Origin: Roseiarcus sp036489975
GTDB taxonomy: Bacteria > Pseudomonadota > Alphaproteobacteria > Rhizobiales > Beijerinckiaceae
Assembly (NCBI GenBank): GCA_036489975.1
Contig: DASXES010000075.1
Span: 65,306-129,305 of the forward strand
Direction of reading: 5' to 3'
Length of the DNA stretch: 64,000 nucleotides
Part shown: in pieces, positions 61,109 to 64,000 of the stretch
Layout: each line of letters opens with the position of its first letter
Position numbering within the stretch: the first letter of the stretch is position 1
Notes under the pieces: model-generated
The model's input: the letters and a program-made list of their open reading frames with translations, nothing else
The model's database searches: none
Told to the model about the DNA's origin: nothing
Program-made: the position numbers and the translations under genes

Positions 61109-62092
61109 TTGGCGAGTCTTGAAGGCCTGGGCTATGTCGTCGACTATTTTGATCGCGGATCGTATCGACGCGAGGACACAGTCGAAGTGGCTCGTCTGCG
61201 GGCTCGCGAGGATGCGCGCGCGCTCCTCATCGCCCGCGACATGCCGATATTGCGCAATGGCGAGACAGGCCTCGATCCGCTCTTGCCGATGAGCGAGATC
61301 GAAGCGCTTGGCGGCGCGCGGGTCGAAGCGTTCCTGGGCCTCACGCCGGGCGGCGCGCCGATCTTCATCGCTCTCATGGGCGACGAGGCTGTCGAACTGC
61401 GCGCGGACACCAGCGACGACTTTCTCGACCGGCGGGTTTTGGTCGTGCCGGGTCGCGAAGACCTGAAGCTCGTCGACCTGCGATCGATCGCGATGGGCGG
61501 CCTCGTGCCGCAAGAGCAGGGGGCGATGCTGGCGGCGGCCAAAGCGCTCATGAACTGGCACGCGCGCCACCGTTTCTGCTCGAATTGCGGAGCGGCGACC
61601 GAGGTCGCCGTGGCAGGCTGGCGCCGGGATTGCCCTCGTTGCAAAGCGACCCACTTCCCGCGCACCGATCCGGTAGTCATCATGCTTGTGGTCGAAGGCG
61701 ATGCCTGCCTGCTCGGTCGCTCGCCGAGGTTCCCGAAGGGCATGTATTCGGCGCTGGCCGGTTTCGTCGAGCCCGGAGAAACCATCGAGGCCGCGGTCAG
61801 GCGCGAGATCCACGAGGAGGCCGGTGTCGTTTGTCACGCGGTCCAGTATTTTGCCTCCCAGCCATGGCCTTTCCCCGCCTCATTGATGATCGGCTGCTTT
61901 GCTGAAGCGGCAAGCCGAAGCTTCGAGATCGATCGCGTCGAGCTGGAGGACGCTCGCTGGTTCAGCCGCGATGAGGCGATTGCGCTTATCGAACGGCGTC
62001 ACTCGGACGGCCTGCTGGCTCCAGCGCCGATGGCGATCGCCCATCACCTGCTGAAGCGCTGGGCTTACAAAGGAATCATATTTAGCGAGTAG
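61109..62092 (+). CDS. nudC: NADH pyrophosphatase NudC
   Basis: A 327-residue Nudix hydrolase that splits NADH to NMNH and AMP and also removes NAD caps from RNA. A zinc ribbon (FCSNCG near residue 157, DCPRC near 172) precedes the Nudix box GFVEPGETIEAAVRREIHEEAGV (near 217-239, in parts), with the NudC SQPWPFPASLM motif after it (near 251). The N-terminal domain is longer than in E. coli, as usual in alphaproteobacteria. The frame begins TTG at 61109; GGAG precedes it. Confidence 0.93.
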   Translation: MASLEGLGYVVDYFDRGSYRREDTVEVARLRAREDARALLIARDMPILRNGETGLDPLLPMSEIEALGGARVEAFLGLTPGGAPIFIALMGDEAVELRADTSDDFLDRRVLVVPGREDLKLVDLRSIAMGGLVPQEQGAMLAAAKALMNWHARHRFCSNCGAATEVAVAGWRRDCPRCKATHFPRTDPVVIMLVVEGDACLLGRSPRFPKGMYSALAGFVEPGETIEAAVRREIHEEAGVVCHAVQYFASQPWPFPASLMIGCFAEAASRSFEIDRVELEDARWFSRDEAIALIERRHSDGLLAPAPMAIAHHLLKRWAYKGIIFSE

Positions 62093-62431
62093 AAACAGTA
62101 GTTTTAGGGGCAAAAAAAGAGCGGATCGGCTAGGAGGGGGCCCGCCGATCCGCTAGCCTTCGTGGAATAACTTCGGCCCGTCTTGGCGCTCGGGGGCTGG
62201 GGGGCAAGAAAACCGAGCTAACCGCAAACCGATTCCACGTGGCACAGTGTCGACTATGATCGGGCGTTGCGGCATGCGCTTGACGATAAACAGGCCAAAC
62301 TAAGGCATGCTGTAAAAAATTCGTGTTTTCGTGCATCGACGGTTGTTGACAGGGCAAACAAGAGCCCTAATCACTAATAAGTGATAGCTTTGACCTAAGA
62401 ATTTGCACCGGTTACGGAAACAATCTCATTT
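62093..62431. other. Gap with a terminator and a palindromic element
   Basis: About 340 bp without a gene between the convergent nudC and D-Ala-D-Ala carboxypeptidase genes. It holds a strong minus-strand terminator at 62111-62154, a TTGACA at 62345-62350, the GGGC/GCCC inverted repeat just after it, and the 16-bp element ATCACTAATAAGTGAT at 62370-62385. A promoter-like region in this place, pointing right, has no obvious target. Confidence 0.5.
62111..62154 (-). terminator. Intrinsic terminator on the minus strand
   Basis: GCGGATCGGC (62121-62130) pairs with GCCGATCCGC (62144-62153); on the minus strand the stem is followed by TCTTTTTTT. It lies 278 bp after the D-Ala-D-Ala carboxypeptidase stop. 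Confidence 0.75.
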
Positions 62432-63739
62432 TCAATCGGCGTTTACCTCTTTTTTATAGGGTTTTGCAGCCTCGCCTTTGGCTGCCTTGTGAACCGCAAT
62501 CCTTCTTTTGAAATGCCGGTGAGACTTCAGCGTGGGTTTGGACGAAGGCTGGGCGGCTGCGCTCCCGTCCCCCTCCTGCGCATTCGCCTCCGCAGACGCC
62601 TTTTCAACAGAAAGGGTTTTCGCGCCCGCTTCGTTCGTGGCAGGGCGGGCGCCCAGCACCGGTCCCTTCCAGCCCTGGATGGGACCGATAAACACGGGAA
62701 CCGGATCGAAATGGATACGGCCGAACGGAAGTTCGGTATGCTGGGCCTGCGCGGCCGAGGCGAAGAACGCCGCCAAAGGGGTCGGGATCGCCCCGCCCGC
62801 CAGTGCGGACGGGGCCTCGGCGCCCTCTTCCTCAGTCGCGGCGATCAGGGCCGCGTTGCGATGCAGGCAGACGTCGGCGCGCATGTTGGGCGCGGGCCCC
62901 GAGCCGTTGGGAAGGGATTCCAGCGACCCGCCGCCGCCGCCCATCCCGAAGCCGCTGTCGAAAAGGTTCGCCGCTTCCTGATTGCGCGATCTGGCCGTTG
63001 GCGCGCCCAGCACGACGACGATCAGGCGTCGCCCGGAATGGTTGGCGCTCGCCACGATATTGAAGCCCGCCGGGCAGGTGAAGCCGGTCTTCATCCCGTC
63101 GGCGCCGGGATAGCGGCCAAGCAAGCCATTGTGGTTGGGGATGTAGCGCCCGCCGAACTGAATCGCCCCGATGTCGAAGAGATCGGCCTGGTTTGGAAAT
63201 TCGCGCAAGAGCGCCCGCGCGATCATCGCCATATCGCGGGCCGAGGACACATGGCCGGGATTGTGCAGGCCGTTGGGATTGACGAAATGCGATTCATGCA
63301 AGCCCAGGCGCTGCGCGTCGGCGTTCATGTCGTCGGCGAAGGCTTCGACCGAGCCCGAAACGCCCTCGGCGACCATTACCGCCACATCGTTGGGCGACTT
63401 CACCATCAGCATCTTGAGCGCGTTGTCGAGGGTCACTTCGGTGCCAGGCTTAAACCCCATCTTCGAGGGCGGCATGCGCGCGGCGCGAACCGACATGACG
63501 AGCGGGGTGTCGAGCGTGAGCTTGCCCGCGCGCACCGCGTCCAATGCGACATAGACCGTCATCAGCTTGGTGAGCGAAGCGGGATACCAGGGCGCGGTCG
63601 CTTCGTTTTGCATCAGCACCTGGTCGCTGTCCGCGTCGACCACGAGGAAGGGCGTCGCCTGCGCGCAAGCGGCGCCGAGCATTAGCGCGGCGACGCCCAA
63701 TATCGCGCGGCGCGCCATTGAGCATCCGCGAATCGGCAT
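62432..63739 (-). CDS. D-alanyl-D-alanine carboxypeptidase (DacD/DacA type)
   Basis: A 435-residue low-molecular-mass penicillin-binding protein. A signal peptide (ILGVAALMLGAACAQA) leads to the S11 serine peptidase domain: SLTK (SxxK, near residue 55), SPND (SxN, near 114) and KTGFT (KTG, near 217). The second domain after residue 290 is not the usual PBP5-C; it is a long, low-complexity tail with Ala, Glu and Ser that ends in a strongly basic segment (HFKRRIAVHKAAKG). It trims the fifth D-Ala from muropeptides in the periplasm. Start ATG at 63739 or 63718. Confidence 0.9.
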   Translation of the reverse strand: MPIRGCSMARRAILGVAALMLGAACAQATPFLVVDADSDQVLMQNEATAPWYPASLTKLMTVYVALDAVRAGKLTLDTPLVMSVRAARMPPSKMGFKPGTEVTLDNALKMLMVKSPNDVAVMVAEGVSGSVEAFADDMNADAQRLGLHESHFVNPNGLHNPGHVSSARDMAMIARALLREFPNQADLFDIGAIQFGGRYIPNHNGLLGRYPGADGMKTGFTCPAGFNIVASANHSGRRLIVVVLGAPTARSRNQEAANLFDSGFGMGGGGGSLESLPNGSGPAPNMRADVCLHRNAALIAATEEEGAEAPSALAGGAIPTPLAAFFASAAQAQHTELPFGRIHFDPVPVFIGPIQGWKGPVLGARPATNEAGAKTLSVEKASAEANAQEGDGSAAAQPSSKPTLKSHRHFKRRIAVHKAAKGEAAKPYKKEVNAD

Positions 63740-63835
63740 GATTGGTTTTCCCGCCAGGTCCGAACCAACCTTTCCTAGGGGAGAACGACAGCAACCTCAA
63801 GCGCTGCCGGGGGAACGCACGGCGACGAGTCCAGG

Positions 63836-64000
63836 TTAACGGGGTTTGGCGTCGAGGATGGCTTTGAGCTGGTCTGTGCTCCAGGCGGCGACTTTTCGGG
63901 CCGTTTTGATGGAGTAGCGTCCTTTTCCGGCCCGGATCATGTTGAACGCGAGGCGGCGAACGAGCGCCATGTTCTGGGCGCCGTAGCCGCGGCGCAGGCG
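63836..64000 (-). mobile_element. 3' end of an ISAs1-family transposase gene
   Basis: On the minus strand 54 residues read GAQNMALVRRLAFNMIRAG, KGRYSIKTARKVAAW and DQLKAILDA, then stop. This matches the ISAs1-type transposase end (ENLALLRRIALNLL, SIKxKRKxAAW). The stop is at 63836-63838; the rest of the element lies beyond the right edge. No clear terminal inverted repeat was recognised between 63770 and 63835. Confidence 0.8.

Overview
The window is a GC-rich (by eye a little above 60% G+C) stretch of an alphaproteobacterial chromosome. Gene content and order (ppsR-maf-aroE-coaE-dnaQ next to hemJ-rho, the chorismate mutase-hisC-tyrC run, purL followed by a small gene and bolA, CtrA-type TTAA-N7-TTAA sites, a GcrA-like protein) point to the Hyphomicrobiales. 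The PQQ-dehydrogenase accessory genes and a trimethylamine methyltransferase-family protein fit a methylotrophic lineage such as Beijerinckiaceae or Methylocystaceae. That family placement is inference. About 60 protein genes are supported. No tRNA or rRNA was seen.

Layout. 1-11.2 kb: the end of an M20 amidohydrolase, a guanidinium-exporter-like SMR gene, an ABC-F ATPase, pgi, an Xaa-Pro aminopeptidase, hpt, ftsE-ftsX with a perfect CtrA-type site in the promoter, and plsC. 11.3-16.8 kb, minus strand: gamma-glutamylcyclotransferase, tyrC, hisC, chorismate mutase, rho, hemJ. 16.75-17.23 kb: a non-coding region that is the best candidate for the chromosomal replication origin. 17.2-20.9 kb, plus strand: ppsR-maf-aroE-coaE-dnaQ, a tightly overlapping operon running away from the origin. 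20.9-28.7 kb, mostly minus: secB, a lytic transglycosylase, a polysaccharide deacetylase, a short gene-poor stretch with a GcrA-C-domain mini-protein, an MFS transporter, a GST (YghU type), a broken glutathionyl-hydroquinone reductase remnant, bolA and a FlbD-like gene, followed by purL.

31-35 kb: FNT transporter, two tandem HdeA/B-like genes, a cupin and prfC. 35.0-37.3 kb: a conspicuously AT-rich island holding an overlapping two-gene unit, an HD-domain nucleotide phosphohydrolase and a YwgA-like partner; this is the best candidate here for an under-described (possibly defence) system. 37.4-41.2 kb: LysR regulator, MttB-family methyltransferase, MFS exporter. 41.3-46.7 kb: manC, a DUF1127 protein, a possible small RNA ahead of rpsD, an EamA transporter, an unusual convergent array of 10-bp repeats, and a PEP-CTERM protein.

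46.8-64 kb: a periplasmic PQQ-associated trio (SoxYZ-like carrier, MBL hydrolase, CxxCW protein), a CoA-binding/O-acetylhomoserine sulfhydrylase fusion, creA, ogt, a DUF4239 membrane protein, an adenylate cyclase with a duplicated Cys-containing tail, htpG, hicBA, a PEP-CTERM trypsin-like protease, an aminotransferase, an LprI-like protein, nudC, a D-Ala-D-Ala carboxypeptidase, and the 3' end of an ISAs1-type transposase at the right edge.

A cell-cycle theme links several parts: the candidate origin carries a CtrA-type box plus six GANTC (CcrM-type) sites, the ftsEX promoter has a CtrA-type box next to a GANTC site, and a GcrA-like mini-protein lies 8 kb away. All functional calls rest on reading motifs and remembered family features; no database search was possible.
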